DNA of 64,000 nucleotides from Schistocerca nitens (Eukaryota > Arthropoda > Insecta > Orthoptera > Acrididae): positions 162,770,178-162,834,177 of the forward strand of contig NC_064622.1 of the NCBI RefSeq assembly GCF_023898315.1. Direction: 5' to 3'. The notes beneath the pieces are model-generated. The model had not been told where the DNA came from. It did no database searches and worked only from the letters and a program-made list of their open reading frames with translations. The position numbers and the translations under genes were made by a program. Below are positions 44,351 through 54,779 of this stretch, in pieces. Numbering within the stretch: the first letter of the stretch is position 1; each line of letters opens with the position of its first letter.

Positions 44351-44594
44351 TTTGTCCTTAGCGTAAGTTAGTTTAAGTAGTGAGTAAGCCTAGGGACCGA
44401 TGAGCTCAGCATTTTGCGCCCGTAGGACCTTACAACAAATTAAAAAAAAAATCATGTTACACACTTCTAGAGGCTACAGAGGGGACCTAGCAGATCGAGT
44501 TTTTGACGTAGAAACCCTTGTCCGGAAACGTCATCTAACGGCGCTACAGAGCGTCAAAGTTACAGGCGCCGGCGCCTGTATATGTGTGTATATA
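44212..44594 (+). mobile_element. Worn MITE-like end split by a SINE
   Basis: TATACAGGGTGTTTCACAAT at 44212-44231 is a mariner-style terminus. Its sequence continues after the SINE as GTTACACACTTCTAGAGGC. No matching right end is clear before the next element starts. Confidence 0.45.
44237..44450 (+). mobile_element. tRNA-derived SINE (head variant C) with (GT)n
   Basis: The head reads GCGCCACGCGGGGTAGCCGT, then a (GT)n run near 44318-44350. The tail is TAAGCCTAGGGACCGATGAG and a final A run. A short duplication (TTCATG / ATCATG) flanks it. Same family as 55671-55873 and 56929-57089. Confidence 0.8.
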
Positions 44595-45338
44595 CAGGGT
44601 GATTGTGTGATGATGTTACAAACCTTGTAAGATGATGGAGAAGGATAAAAACGTCAATTTGAGATAAGGATCGCTGTGCAGGAAAAGAGTGAGTCGAAAG
44701 TTATAAGCGAAAATTTTTCTGATGTTTCTGTCAGTGTATTGGTACTGTTATTGCTAAGGTTTCGGGGGTGGTAGTATGCACCAAAAAAAGAAAAACTATA
44801 TAGTAAATATGGTCTCTAAAACGTATACCTTAAGAGCCATGAGCACTTGTTGAACAGAGGAGATGTGTTTCACAGTAGTGATTATGAACAAGTGTTCATA
44901 GCTCCTCAGGTATACATTTTAGGGCCCACGTTTAATGACACAGAAGTTAGCCAACCAGGACGTCGCGCATGCAAATTCAGCCAGCCTGCTAGAGACAGTG
45001 CCGCCAAGCGTGTTCTTTGTTTGGTGTCCTCAAACTGAACAAACGTAGCTTTTGCTCAACTAGCTTAAATTTATCACTTTCGAAAAAGGCATATTTTAAC
45101 TGGTAATGAGCATTTGAATAAGTGGTAACTCACGAGCCCACAGATGTCTGAGCATTACCATGTTTTAGCGCGTGGAAACGATTGAATTTGCTCTCGCGAC
45201 GACCTGACTGGCTATATTCAATGGTAAATAACTGGGAAACGGGGCAACATATCAAAAGTTTTTCTTAACAATTATTTCTCAGCACATCCTCCGCTGCAAC
45301 GCCCTTACAAGCTTTTCAGCCAATTTCTGACTACCCTG
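44595..45338. mobile_element. MITE with TA duplication and internal hairpin
   Basis: The 744-bp element starts CAGGGTGATTG and ends (minus strand) CAGGGTAGTCAG, with TA on both sides (44593-44594 and 45339-45340). No coding capacity. The terminal similarity is short, so it is non-autonomous and class assignment is by the CAGGGT/TA pattern. Confidence 0.6.
44816..44924. repeat. Imperfect palindrome (hairpin)
   Basis: Arms 44816-44853 and 44885-44924 are inverted copies with few mismatches. The left contains ACGTATACCTTAAGAGCC and the right (minus strand) contains ATGTATACCTGAGGAGCT. The loop is about 31 bases. It lies inside the MITE. Confidence 0.8.
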
Positions 45339-45513
45339 TATATTAAATATCATGCTTGGACAATTAGTATGTAAGGATACAATATATAAAGTACGTCAGT
45401 GTAAAATGTATATAAAGATATAAAAACTGAAGTTAATTGTCACGAACAACATACTGAGAAAGATGGCCATAACGCAAAATCAATCTTATAAAAAGGTTGT
45501 CAACTCGGATATA

Positions 45514-46712
45514 CACTATGTGACCAGAAGTATCCGGACACATCGAAAAACATACGTTTTTCATATTAGGTGCATTGTGCTGCCACCTACTGCCACGTAC
45601 TCCATATCAGCGACCTCAGTAGTCATTAGACACCGTGGGAGAGCAGAATGGGGCGCTCTGCGGAACTCACGGACTTCGAACTAAAAATCCCTATGTCCAC
45701 TGTTTCCGATGTGATAGTGAAGTGAAAACGTGAAGGGCCACGCACAGCACAAAAGCGTACAGGCAGAACTTGTCTGTTGACTGACAGAGACCGCCGACAG
45801 TTGAAGAGGGTCGTAATGTGTAATAGGCAGACATCTATCCAGGCCGTCACACAGGAATTCCAAACTGCATCAGGATCCACTGCAAGTACTATGACAGTTA
45901 TGCGGGAGGTGAGAAAACTTGGATTTCATGGTCGAGTGGCTGCTCATTAGCCACACATCACGCCGGTAAATGCCGAACGACTCCTCCCTTGGTGAAAGGA
46001 GCGTAAACATTGGACGGTTGAACAGTGGGAAAACGTTGTGTGGAGTGATGAATCACGGTACACAATGTGGCGATCCGATGGCAGGATGTGGGTATGGCGA
46101 ATGCCCGGTGAACGTCATCTACCAGTGTGTGTAGTGCCAACAGTAAAATTCGGAGGCGGTGGTGTTGCGGTGTGGTCGTGTTTTTCACGGGGGGGGGGGG
46201 GGGGGGGGCTTCACCCCTTGCTGTTTAGCATGGCACTATCACAACAGAGGCCTACATTGATATTTTAAGCACCTTCTTGCTTCCCACTGTAGAAGAGCAA
46301 TTCGGGGATGGCGGCTGCATCTTTCAACACGATCGAGCACCTGTTCATAATGCACGGCCTGTGGCGGAGTGGTTACACGACAATAACATCCCTGTAAAGG
46401 ACTGGCCTGCACAGAGTCCTGACCTGAATCCTATAGAACACCTCTGGGATGTTTTGGAACGCTGACTTCGTGCCAGGCCTCGCCGACCGACATAGTTACC
46501 TCGCCTCAGTGCAGCACTCCGTGAAGAATGGGTTGCCATTCCCCAAGAAACCTTCCAGCACCTGATAAAACGTATGCCTGCGAGAGTGGAAGCTGTCATC
46601 AAGGCTAAGGGTATGCCAACGCCATCTTGAATTCCAGCGTTACCAATGGAGAGCGCCACGAACTTTTAAGTCATTTTCAGCCAGGTGTCCGGATACCTTT
46701 GATCACATAGTG
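45514..46712 (+). mobile_element. Tc1-like transposon, third group
   Basis: The left end CACTATGTGACCAGAAGTAT and the right end (minus strand) CACTATGTGATCAAAGGTAT form an inverted repeat of about 28 bp. TA is kept on the left (45512-45513) and mutated on the right. Length 1.2 kb. Confidence 0.85.
45645..46630 (+). pseudogene. Degenerate Tc1 transposase
   Basis: The plus strand gives GRSAELTDFEL, then a worn helix-turn-helix and RTGRTCLLTDRDRRQLKR. Next comes VVWSDESRYTMWRSDGRMWV with the first Asp at about 46045, then KFGGGGVAVWSCFS. A run of 20 G at 46189-46208 destroys the frame. FQHDRAPVHNARPV carries the second Asp near 46333, and NPIEHLWDVLER the Glu near 46435, followed by a stop where an Arg codon is expected. 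The tail is shifted. At least three lesions. Old dead copy. Confidence 0.8.
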
Positions 46713-47149
46713 TCACTCTAATAATGAACCAAGCTATCAAGTCAAATTAGACAACTTTACATGGAGCAGACAGAGCGATCTCTAAACATATTTAATTACA
46801 ACACTGTTAAATTTCTCCGTATACATCTTATGCCGAACTCAGTCTGGTCTTTACGGATGTTATCAGGTTGTTTCGTCATATATACACACAGTGACCTGTG
46901 TAGTATAAGTTAGTACAGATTTCATATCCTGCCCTAACCGTATAGATATAGTTATAATAAACTTAAAATATATTGTGTTTTTTCTACATGAATAAAGGTT
47001 TTGAGATGTAGTAGTAGTAGTCAAAGAGTTTATAATTGGCATGCACGTCATTTGATACATAGGTACACAATATGTAAGTGAACTTACATTCCTTACAGTA
47101 TGTCTTTTAACAAATACTTACAAGCTGCATACGAGCTTTTCGTTTATTA
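46713..47149. other. AT-rich spacer
   Basis: Nothing recognised except a short (TAG)n near 47006-47018. Confidence 0.45.
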
Positions 47150-47342
47150 CCGGGTGATAAGAAGTCAGTATAAATTTGAAAACTTAATTAACCACAGAAT
47201 AATGTAGATGGAGAGATAAAAATTGACACACATGCTTGGAATGACATGGGGTTTTATTAGAACAAAAAAAAACAAAGTTCACAAAATGTCCGACAGATGG
47301 CGCTGGACAGCAAAACGTCAGTGACTGCGCATGACAATCGTG

Positions 47343-47350
47343 TATAAAAG
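47343..47350 (+). promoter_or_regulatory. Likely TATA box of the DD41D-type transposase
   Basis: TATAAAAG lies just inside the left inverted repeat. In the uninterrupted element it would be about 75 bp before the transposase ATG. The Jockey-like insertion now separates it from the gene. Confidence 0.5.
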
Positions 47351-47806
47351 GAGCTGTAATGAGAGAGAGAATCATCTCCGGCGGTACTCCGTAAGGATCC
47401 CGTCCTTCGATTGTGCCATTCCAGCGCTAATCGAAGTGCTAGGTGTTTCAGGAGCCAGCCAGCCAGCCAGCCAGCCGAGCAACAGCGGTCCAGCCGAGCA
47501 GCAGCAGCAGCGGTCCCGGCCAGCAGCTGCGGTCCGGCCGGCAATAGCCAGCCAGCCAGTCAGCCAGCCAGTCAGCCCTCCAGCAGCAGCAGCAGCAGCC
47601 CCGGCCCTGTCCGCGGCAGCAGCAGCAGCAGCTGCATTCCTGCCACCCGTCGTCGAGTCAGCGCCAGCGCAAGCAGCGTGGGACTCTGGTCTTCGTCCGT
47701 CTTCGTCTCTTCATCCGTCTTCGTCTTCATCCGTCTTCGTCTTCGTCTGTCCCCAGTTTTTGTCCTTTCCTTTTCGTTCTGTGCGTTTTTGTTTCTCCCT
47801 GTCGTC

Positions 47807-49368
47807 ATGTCAGCCCCCACCACCACTACCACCACTACCACCACAGCCATAGTTTATACTTCCCCCTCCGCCGCCACCACCGCTATAACATGGTGTGCCC
47901 AGTCACACACCCCTCTTTCCAGCCCGCCTCTTCTCACTCTCCCTTCGCCCTCGCTCTTTGTCGCCCCCTCTCCAGCTTCTTCCTCCCGCTCCTCTCCCTC
48001 TGATCCTTTCCCCCCACTCCCCCAGCCTGTCACTGCAGCTCCAGCTAGGGTGGTGGCCCGTCGGGCCACTGCCCATGCCCAACTCTCCCCATCGCCTTCG
48101 CCATCACCGCCGCCACCGTCGCCGTCGCCGTCGCCTTCACCGTCACCATCTCCGGCGCCAGCTGCTGCGTCCACGCCGGGACCTGTCCCTTCCCATCACC
48201 TCCCTATAGCTCCTGTCCCTCATATCACCACCCGCCCTTATGCCGCCGTTAAACGCCCTAGTGGCACCACCACCTCCTCCGCTCCCAAAAAGGCACCACC
48301 CCGTCCTCCTTCCCCCCCCCCAGGGTGCCATGGATGTCTCCCCGCCTGGCCCTGCTCCCTCCGCCTCCGCCTCCTCCTGCTCCTCCTCCTCCTCCCCCCC
48401 TCTCTATACAAATACCTCCTCTCCCGTCCCGATCCTTCCCTTCTCGAGGCCCGGAATCTCTCCCTCCTCCTCCGCCAACACTTCCCTGGTGCCCCCATCT
48501 CTCTCCTCACTCCCAGACGGGATTCCATTCTCATCTCCTCCCCCAGCCCAACCCTCCATACTGACATCCTCTCCCGCCTCCCCATCACCCGTTTTGGCCC
48601 CAACGCCTCCCTCACACCTGCTCTTTCCCCATCTCCTACCCGCCAACCCCAACCCCCGCGTCGCCCGCCGACCCTCACCGCCGTGATCACTCGGCTCAGT
48701 CCGTCAATCACAGAGGAAGAGGTGTTGGCAGAGCTCAAGGTGCATCCCATGCTGGAGGTGCGGGCGGTCCGCCGCATTTTCAACTCGGCCGGCCCCACCC
48801 GCCTTATGCAGGTTTTCTCCGAGGACGCCCCCTCCATTGACCATCTCCTGAAGGACGGTGCCCTCCTCTTCAACCAGCGCTACAAAGTCGACCCCTCCCG
48901 TTCCCTTCCTCAATCCCTGCGCTGCCAGAGGTGTCTGCACTATAACGCACACCCCACAGCCGAGTGCCGCGAGGCCCCCACCTGCCCGCATTGTAGGCAA
49001 GCGCACTTCCTCTGGCAGTGCCCTAACCTTCAATCCCCTCCCTCCTGCAATACCTGCAATCTCCCCCATCCCACCTACTCCCAAAAGTGTAAAGCCCGAC
49101 CCCCTCCGACCACTCCTGAACTCACCGTCCCTGTCCGTCCTCTGGATGCCCCCACACCTCCCGACAATTCCCTTCACCCACCCCCTACCGCTGAGTACAT
49201 CATCAGATTCCTCACCATCGTCCTTCAGAATGTTCATCCTTTTCAGCGCCCCCACACCCTCCAACAGATATCCCTCGCCGCCATTCCATTTTCCAACTCA
49301 AAATGTACGCCACCTATTCCAACAACCAGGCCCATTTCACCTTCTCCCATCTTGACACCATCGTCTAA
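47807..49368 (+). pseudogene. Jockey-like ORF1 (gag-like, three zinc knuckles), probable one-base frameshift
   Basis: ORF1 protein binds the element RNA. I place the start at the ATG of MSAPTTTT (47807). The frame upstream is open, but the CAG-rich leader there looks non-coding. The first 280 or so residues are low-complexity Pro/Ser/Thr. A folded part follows (TAVITRLSPSITEEEVLAEL, RRIFNSAGPTRLMQVF), like the RNA-binding domain of Jockey gags. Then come three CCHC knuckles: CQRCLHYNAHPTAEC, CPHCRQAHFLWQC and CNTCNLPHPTYSQKC (48930-49092). Near 49275-49290 the plausible C-terminus (MYATYSNNQAHFTFSHLDTI) lies one frame over and ends at TAA 49366-49368, nine bases before ORF2. So I infer a one-base indel. 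As it stands the frame instead runs to 49651. Confidence 0.75.
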
Positions 49369-49377
49369 ATCCCTGTC

Positions 49378-52131
49378 ATGGTGCGACAGCACCGTATCCT
49401 TTTCAACAATATCCGCTCCCTTCCCACCAACAAGAACCTCTTCCTGCACACCCTTACCACCCACCACGTGGATGCCTTCCTCCTCAATGAAACCTTCCTC
49501 CAACCCCACCACACCGTCCACACTTCGCCCTATCTCCTCCACCGCTCTGATAATCCCCTCCCGATTGCGCGTGGCGGAGTTGCCATTGGTCACTACCGCC
49601 AGACCCCTGTTCGGCTCCAACCTCTCCTTCCCGACCCCACCGAACATCTGATCCTTAGTCTCTTCTTCCCTGGCCTTACTGTTACCTGTGCCACCATCTA
49701 TGTCCGCCCTAACGCCCCTCTTCCCTTCGACTTCCTCTCCCACATTGACCGTACCTTCTCCTCCTACGTGATCGCCGCCGACCTCAACATCCATAGTCGT
49801 TGCGCCGCCCAGTTATGGCGGTGGCATCGGTTCCTCTCCTCCCTTCAAGGCGACCTCATCCCCATCCCCCAGCACACCCATTCCGAATCCAACTCCACTC
49901 CCAATGTTATCCTTTCCTCCCCCAACCTCCTTGGCCGCATAATGGTGGATGTCCTGGAGCCTATTGGTAGCGACCATCTCCCTGTCCTCCTCACCGTTTC
50001 AGACGGTCGTTGCCCCCGCCCCGACCCTCGTAATGACCCTCCCCCTAAGTACGTCCATGACTATTCCTGTGCCAACTGGAATGCCTACCAGGATACCCTT
50101 TCCACCCAGGTCGATAGCCACCCCTTCACCTACCGCCACCCTGATGATGTCACCCATGCCGCCTCCTTTCTCCAGCAGATCTTGTCTGAGGCCGCGGAGG
50201 CCCACGTCCCTACTGTCGCCATCCACCCCCACCGTCCTACCTTACCACCACAGGCCGTCCTCCTCCTCCGTGAATCCCGCCGTCTCTACCGTGCCTTCCT
50301 CCGCACGCATGACCCGGACACACTACGATGCCACCGGCAACTCCAGCGACACATTCGTAATTTGCTCGCGGCTAAGAAACGCCAGGACTGGCGACAGACA
50401 TGCACCCGTTTAAATGCTACCCTACCTATCAACTCGTCCAAGTTCTGGTCAGCCTTCTGTCGCCTTACTGGAACTCAACCCTCCCCTTACTATCCTCTAC
50501 TCCATGATGATCACCCCTTCCCTGACTCCCTTAGTAAGGCCAATCACTTTGCCTCCTACCTCTCTGATGTATTTTCCATCCCCGATGACCCCCAGTTCGA
50601 TTACTCCCTCTTCCCGGATGTCCACGATCGAACTGACACCTCTGTCCCTCCCCTCGCTCCTGGTTTCCAGTACTTGGACAACATTGCACACACAGAACTC
50701 AATGCCCCTATCACTACACAGGATCTCACTGCTACACTCCGCACGAAATGCAACACCGCTCCTGGTCACGATCGTGTCACCTACCGTCACCTTCGTGAAG
50801 CTCCTGTCTCTTTCCTCTCCACCCTGGCCAGGCTCTACAATGTAGTCCTGTCCACCGGTTACTACCCCGACCTGTGGAAAACCTCCCATATCCTGATGTT
50901 CCTTAAACCTGGCAAACCGCCGTCCGCTGTCTCCTCCTACCGTCCCATCAGCCTTACCTCGGTCTTCAGCAAGGTCCTGGAATCTATCCTCACCTGACGT
51001 ATCCACCAGCATCTCCGCCAGCACCGCCTCCTTCCCGTTACCCAGTGTGGCTTTCGGCCGTCCTTCTCTTCCGACGACCTTCTCCTTCACCTCACTCATC
51101 TCCTTTCCGACCAGCTTAATTCCCGTCGTTCCGCAATCTTCCTCTCCCTGGACCTCGAACGAGGTTATGACCACGTATGGCATTCTGGTCTCCTCTTCAA
51201 GCTCCAAACCTTCGCCCTTCCCATTAACTACGTCCGTCTGATCGGCTCCTTTCTCTCCCACCGTCCTTCCTACGTCACCATCCATAACACCGACTCCTAC
51301 ACCTTTTTCCCCTCCGCCGGTGTGCCCCAAGGCTCCGTCCTCTCCCCCCTTCTGTACCTTTTGTATTCAGCGGACATGCCGCCGCCGTTACCCCCCATCC
51401 ACCTCCTCCAGTTTGCCGATGACACCGCCTTCCTTGCCCTTGCCCCCACCCTGCTCAAGGTCAATCCCTCCAAAACCCAGGCGATCATTGTAGGCAAAAC
51501 CACCCCTTCCTTCCGCCTCCTTGATTTCTATCTCACCATCTATGGCCATCCTATCGCCCTCACTCCCACCCTTAAGTACCTTGGCGTCACCCACGACTGT
51601 CGCCTCTCCTGGACTCCCCATCTCTGGACAATCCAAGCCAAGGCACACTCCCGACTCTGTCTCCTCAAGCTCCTTTCCGGCCGTACGTGGGGTCTGGACC
51701 CCTCCACTATCCTTCACACCTATAAATCCCTCATCCACCCTATCCTTTGTTATGACCATCCGGCCTGGATCTCTGCCCCCCCTACCTTTTATAAATCCCT
51801 CCAAATTCTTGAACGCCATGCTCTCCGCCTCACCTATCACATCCATCTCCCCTCCCCCACGCGGATCCTGTATGATCTCATCCCCTTCCCCCACCTCCTC
51901 CTCTTCCTTGAAAGGATACGGATCCTGTACACCTCCCGCAAACTCGACCCTCCTCATCCGCTTGTCTCACCAATCCTCTCCCACCCCCGCTCACTGCCGC
52001 GCCTGTATTCCCACGTCCCACCCGGTCTCCATCTCTCCACCCTCCTTACCCTCTCCCAAGGTGGCTCCCGCCAGCTCCCCCTCCCTGATGATGTCCTCCA
52101 CCCCTCCATCTACCCCTCCTATCAACTTTGA
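49378..52131 (+). pseudogene. Jockey-like ORF2 (endonuclease and reverse transcriptase), one in-frame stop
   Basis: This 917-residue frame has one lesion, a TGA at 50995-50997 where CGA (Arg) is likely. Residues 1-210 are an APE endonuclease: NNIRS (10-14), LLNETFL with Glu38, IAADLNIHS with Asp135 and Asn137, and GSDHLPV with Asp199 and His200. It nicks target DNA. Residues of about 470-760 are the reverse transcriptase: ILMFLKPGK, YRPISLTSVFSK, QCGFRPSFSSDD, SLDLERGYDHVW, GVPQGSVLSPLLYLLY and QFADDTAF (FADD at 679-682). A C-terminal region follows, without RNase H. This architecture fits the Jockey clade. The start is the ATG right after the ORF1 stop. Confidence 0.9.
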
Positions 52132-52715
52132 CCCTCCCCCCCACTTCCTGTGTCCTTTCCTTTAGGCACCCTCCCTCCCTTGTCTTCCCTTCCCTTCTCT
52201 TTCCTTTTCCCCCATCCCCTCCCTCCTCCCCTCTTCCCCCCGGGCTTCCCCTCCCCCTTCCTCCCTTCCCCCTATCTCCCTGCCCATGGCATTCTGCTCT
52301 CCCCTCTCCCTCTCCCATTCCCTCCTCCTCCTCTCTTGGCAGGTCCCCGGACTCGCACACGCTCAGTGAACATTCTCGCGCCGGAGATCATAGCCACCAG
52401 TGTTTCGTGTGTGTGCCTTCGTTTGTGTGTAATGTTTGTTCGCCGTCACGCCACCACCGTTCACGTTCCGTCGCCATCATCCATGTTATGTGCGCCGTGT
52501 CACCTAGTGTTAGTGATGTTTCTCGTCCAGCGTGGACGGCCCCATGTTTTTTTGATTTTTAGTGTCTACATTTTTTGCCCACCGTTTTGACTGTCTTCTC
52601 TGTGCCACCTTTATGTACTACTTGTTGTCAAACTCAAGGCTGAAGAGCGGCGTATTGTGCTGCTGACAGCCCGCCTTTGTATAAGGTGTTTAAAATCACA
52701 ATAAAGAAGAAAAAA
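52132..52715 (+). other. 3' untranslated region of the Jockey-like element
   Basis: Pyrimidine-rich at first (52132-52340), then mixed, ending with a polyadenylation signal AATAAA at 52700-52705 and an A-rich end. No coding domain. Confidence 0.75.
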
Positions 52716-52751
52716 AGAGAGAGAATCAGATGCGCGAGCAGTCGCAGCATG

Positions 52752-52947
52752 GGCCGGCCGGGGTGGCCGAGCGGTTCTAGGAGCTACAGTCTGGAACCGC
52801 GAGACCGCTGCGGTCGCAGGTTCGAATCCTGCCTCGGGCATGGATGTGTGTGATGTCCTTAGGTTAGTTAGGTTTAAGTAGTTCTAAGTCTAGGGGACTT
52901 CTGACCTCAGATGTTAAGTCCCATAGTGCCCAGAGCCATTTTTTTGA
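52752..52947 (+). mobile_element. Full-length family A SINE
   Basis: It begins GGCCGGCCGGGGTGGCCGAG (box A), carries box B GGTTCGAATCC, the body GTCCTTAGGTTAGTTAGG and the tail CCATAGTGCCCAGAGCCATT. The flanking duplication GTCGCA(G/C)CATG spans 52741-52751 and 52948-52958. The right duplicate contains the transposase ATG, so the SINE sits exactly in front of the gene. Confidence 0.95.
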
Positions 52948-52955
52948 GTCGCACC

Positions 52956-54059
52956 ATGTTGATGTTACCTGAAAAGGCGCTTTTAGTGAAGCTGTTTTAT
53001 CAGAATAGGGAATGTGCTAGTTCAGTGTTACTATCCTATCGCCATAGGAAGGGGATTCGAACGGCTAAAGGTCCGTTGACAAATGCAGCTGTGGCGAGAA
53101 TGATTTCGAAGTTCTAAGCCACGGGTTGTTTAGACGATAGACCCCGTAGTGGCCGACCGAGCACTAGGCGTAATGCTGCTGAGACAGTTCAGGAAGAAAT
53201 GGAGACTGTAGCGGGTTCGTCTATGCACGGGGAAGTCAGCGCTCCTGCAGTCGCACGTCGCACCGGCATTCCATACACTACTGTTTGGTTGGCACTTAGG
53301 CGTACCCTCCGATGCTATCCGTACAAAATCCATCGGCATCATGAACTACCTGGCGATTTAGTGAACCGGAGGGCATTTGCGGTGTGGACGTTTCAAAAGA
53401 TGGCGGAAGATGACGATTGGTTGAGTAACGTGTTGTGGACCGACGAAGCTCATTTCACGCTCCGAGGGTCTGTCAACGCCCACAACTGCAGAAATTGGGC
53501 TACCGAAAATCCTAGAACTGTCGTTGAAACTCCATTGCACGACCAGAAAGTCACGGTATGGGTTGGATTTACCACATCTACCGTTATCGGGCCTTTTTTC
53601 TTCGAGGAAATGCGTGATTCTGGTTTTGTAACTGCTACCGTGACGGGTGAGAGGTACACCGATATGTTACAGAATCGCATCATCCCCAGCCTGGCCGATA
53701 AACACCTGCTGGAACGTACGAAGTTTATGCAGGATGGCGCTCCACCCCATATTGCTAGACGCGTGAAAGATCTCTTGCGCACGTCGTTTGGTGATGCTCG
53801 TGTGCTCAGCCGCCACTTTCGTCATGCTTGGCCTCCCAGGTCCCCAGACATCAGTCCGCGCGATTATTGGCTTCGGGGTTACCTGAAGTCGCAAGTGTAT
53901 CGTGATCGACCGACATCTCTAGGGATGCTGAAAGACAACATCCGACACCAATGCCTCACCATAACTCCGGACATGCTTTACAGTGCTGTTCACAACATTA
54001 TTCCTCGGCTACAGCTATTGTTGAGGAATGATGGTAGACATATTGAGCATTTCCTGTAA
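52956..54059 (+). pseudogene. DD41D-type transposase with a single premature stop
   Basis: From the ATG at 52956 the frame runs 367 codons with one stop, TAA at codon 54 (53115-53117), where GAA is likely. Residues 1-130 hold the DNA-binding part (TNAAVARMISKF, a second helix-turn-helix VSAPAVARRTGIPYTTVW). Catalytic residues are Asp163 (LWTDEAHFTL), Asp260 (FMQDGAPPH) and Asp303 (SPDISPRDYWL), with 42 residues between the last two here. Relatives with 41 are seen at 16950. The end reads LLRNDGRHIEHFL. The protein would excise and reinsert the element at TA. Apart from the one stop it looks sound, so this copy died recently. Confidence 0.9.
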
Positions 54060-54273
54060 AGAACATCATCTTTGCTTTGTCTTACTTTTTTATGCTAATT
54101 ATTGCTATTCTGATCAGATGAAGCGCCATCTGTCGAAGATTTTTTGAACTTTTGTATTTTTTTGGTTCTAATAAAACACTATGTCATTCCAAGAATGTGT
54201 GTCAGTTTGTACCTCTGTATCTACATTATTCCGTGATTTATTCAGTTTTCAAATTTATACCGACTCTTTGATC

Positions 54274-54464
54274 AAAATGGCTCTGAGCACTATGGGACTC
54301 AACTGCTGAGGTCATAAGTCCCCTAGAACTTAGAACTACTTAAACCTAAATAACCTAAGGACAACACACACACCCATGCCCGAGGCAGGATTCGAACCTG
54401 CGACCCTAGCGGTCGCGCGGTTCCAGACTGCAGCGCCAGAACCGCTCGGCCACCAGCGGCCGGC
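54274..54464 (-). mobile_element. Family A SINE in the right terminal repeat
   Basis: Minus-strand full-length SINE. An 11-bp duplication ACTCTTTGATC (54263-54273 and 54465-54475) flanks it. It interrupts the right inverted repeat of the DD41D-type element only 6 bases from that duplication's end. Confidence 0.95.
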
Positions 54465-54483
54465 ACTCTTTGATCACCCGGTA

Positions 54484-54779
54484 CTTTAGTGAAAGGTCAC
54501 GGGAAAAAACCAGTAACATTTTTTTCGAAACTGAGTTACTGCTGCAGCTCGATTCAGACCGATCACACTGATCACACGCATCTCTCGAGAAAACTGGAAA
54601 AACTAAGCAAGTCCAGAGACATGCATTCAAAGTTTTGCTGTAAGGGGAAAGAACCAGGTAAGTCAATTTCTCAGGGGAAAAATACAGGCAAGTCGAATTT
54701 TGATGAATTCTAGCCCTCCAATAAATTGGAGTCAAGGAAAATAAAAAAGAATGTGGTTATCTGCATGGACTTTGCAAAA
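54484..54779. other. Unassigned gap
   Basis: Nothing recognised. Ends in a 15-base A run near 54777-54792. Confidence 0.4.

Larger units (their letters stand above)
47375..52715 (+). mobile_element. Near full-length Jockey-like non-LTR retrotransposon
   Basis: The 5.34-kb element carries ORF1, ORF2, a 3' untranslated region and an A-rich end. A perfect 13-bp duplication AGAGAGAGAATCA flanks it (47362-47374 and 52716-52728). The coding part is very C-rich and contrasts with the AT-rich surroundings. Confidence 0.95.
47150..54481 (+). mobile_element. Long-TIR DD41D-type transposon hosting Jockey and two SINEs
   Basis: The left end CCGGGTGATAAGAAGTCAGT and the right end (minus strand) CCGGGTGATCAAAGAGTCGG are flanked by TA (47148-47149 and 54482-54483). 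The inverted repeats extend about 150 bp (both pass through TTGGAATGACAT and GACAGATGGCGC). Removing the Jockey-like element (47375-52715) and the SINEs at 52752 and 54274, with their duplications, leaves roughly 1.57 kb. That fits one transposase of 367 codons. Confidence 0.9.

Noticed and set aside
50497..51330. Long minus-strand open frame of 277 codons (and 48238-48873, 49243-49794, 51388-51957)
   Set aside because: Antisense shadows of the C-rich Jockey-like ORFs, where the codon bias removes stops from other frames. No domain is visible.
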